Under the pieces are notes generated by a model that was not told where the DNA came from, ran no database searches, and was given only the letters and a program-made list of their open reading frames with translations. Positions 63,982-64,000 of a stretch of DNA of 64,000 nt are shown piece by piece. Each line of letters opens with the position of its first letter. Within the stretch, counting starts at the first letter, position 1. Origin of the DNA: Sediminibacterium soli (GTDB taxonomy: Bacteria > Bacteroidota > Bacteroidia > Chitinophagales > Chitinophagaceae); NCBI RefSeq assembly GCF_009939225.1, contig NZ_JAACJR010000009.1, positions 1-64,000 on the forward strand, given 5' to 3'. A program made the position numbers and the translations under genes.

Positions 63982-64000
63982 CAGGGATACAAAGAGACAA

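Overview
The window looks like chromosomal core sequence from a Bacteroidota bacterium, most likely of the Chitinophagaceae or a close relative. Pointers are type IX secretion (T9SS) C-terminal sorting domains on three secreted proteins, promoters of the Bacteroidota form TTG-N19/20-TAnnTTTG instead of sigma70 boxes, no obvious Shine-Dalgarno sequences, a 729-residue type III glutamine synthetase, a DUF4407 membrane protein, GLPGLI-like and head-GIN adhesin-type secreted proteins, and heptose biosynthesis (hldD) pointing to a Gram-negative envelope. Base composition looks even. I see no phage, transposase, CRISPR array, tRNA or rRNA.

Layout. 1-5.2 kb: a secreted, highly repetitive tail-fibre/adhesin-like protein that runs off the left edge, its secreted partner with a 79-bp tandem array upstream, then a two-gene lipoprotein/T9SS unit with paired GTAG-N8-CTAC sites at its promoter. 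5.6-6.6 kb: rpsL-rpsG with promoter and tandem terminators, cut off from the rest of the str operon. 6.8-12 kb: a 1735-residue T9SS surface protein. 12-18 kb: ilvE, then divergently a holD-like gene, rdgB and a hot-dog thioesterase (ATGA-coupled), then aroE, a phosphosulfolactate synthase-like gene and a TPR protein. 18-28 kb: two small secreted proteins overlapping tail to tail, yidC, a DUF4407 protein, DPP IV, an alpha/beta hydrolase, pyrG. 28-36 kb: dienelactone hydrolase, proC, hldD, purL, a head-GIN protein, glnN. 36-40 kb: a Spy-like protein and the conserved efp-accB-accC cluster. 40-50.6 kb: PKD/T9SS protein, DUF4198 protein, sucD, and a giant alpha-2-macroglobulin with an intact thioester motif. 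50.7-54.5 kb: FAD oxidoreductase, then a membrane protein, two lipoproteins and a YgiC/YjfC-type ATP-grasp ligase. 54.7-64 kb: lipoprotein, MFS transporter, aspS, small membrane protein, rarA, secreted M28 peptidase and a UDP-galactopyranose mutase-like flavoprotein.

Most genes are housekeeping (translation, amino acid, nucleotide and fatty acid precursors, envelope assembly) mixed with lineage-specific secreted proteins. The most unusual structure is between genes. Many intergenic gaps hold arrays of 7-10-nt quasi-repeated words, each array with its own word, usually arranged as two inverted arms forming a long hairpin. One family (word about ATGGYTRN) occurs at four loci, and in three of them the stem has compensating base changes in both arms. 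I see no established name for these elements; they are the main lead in this window.
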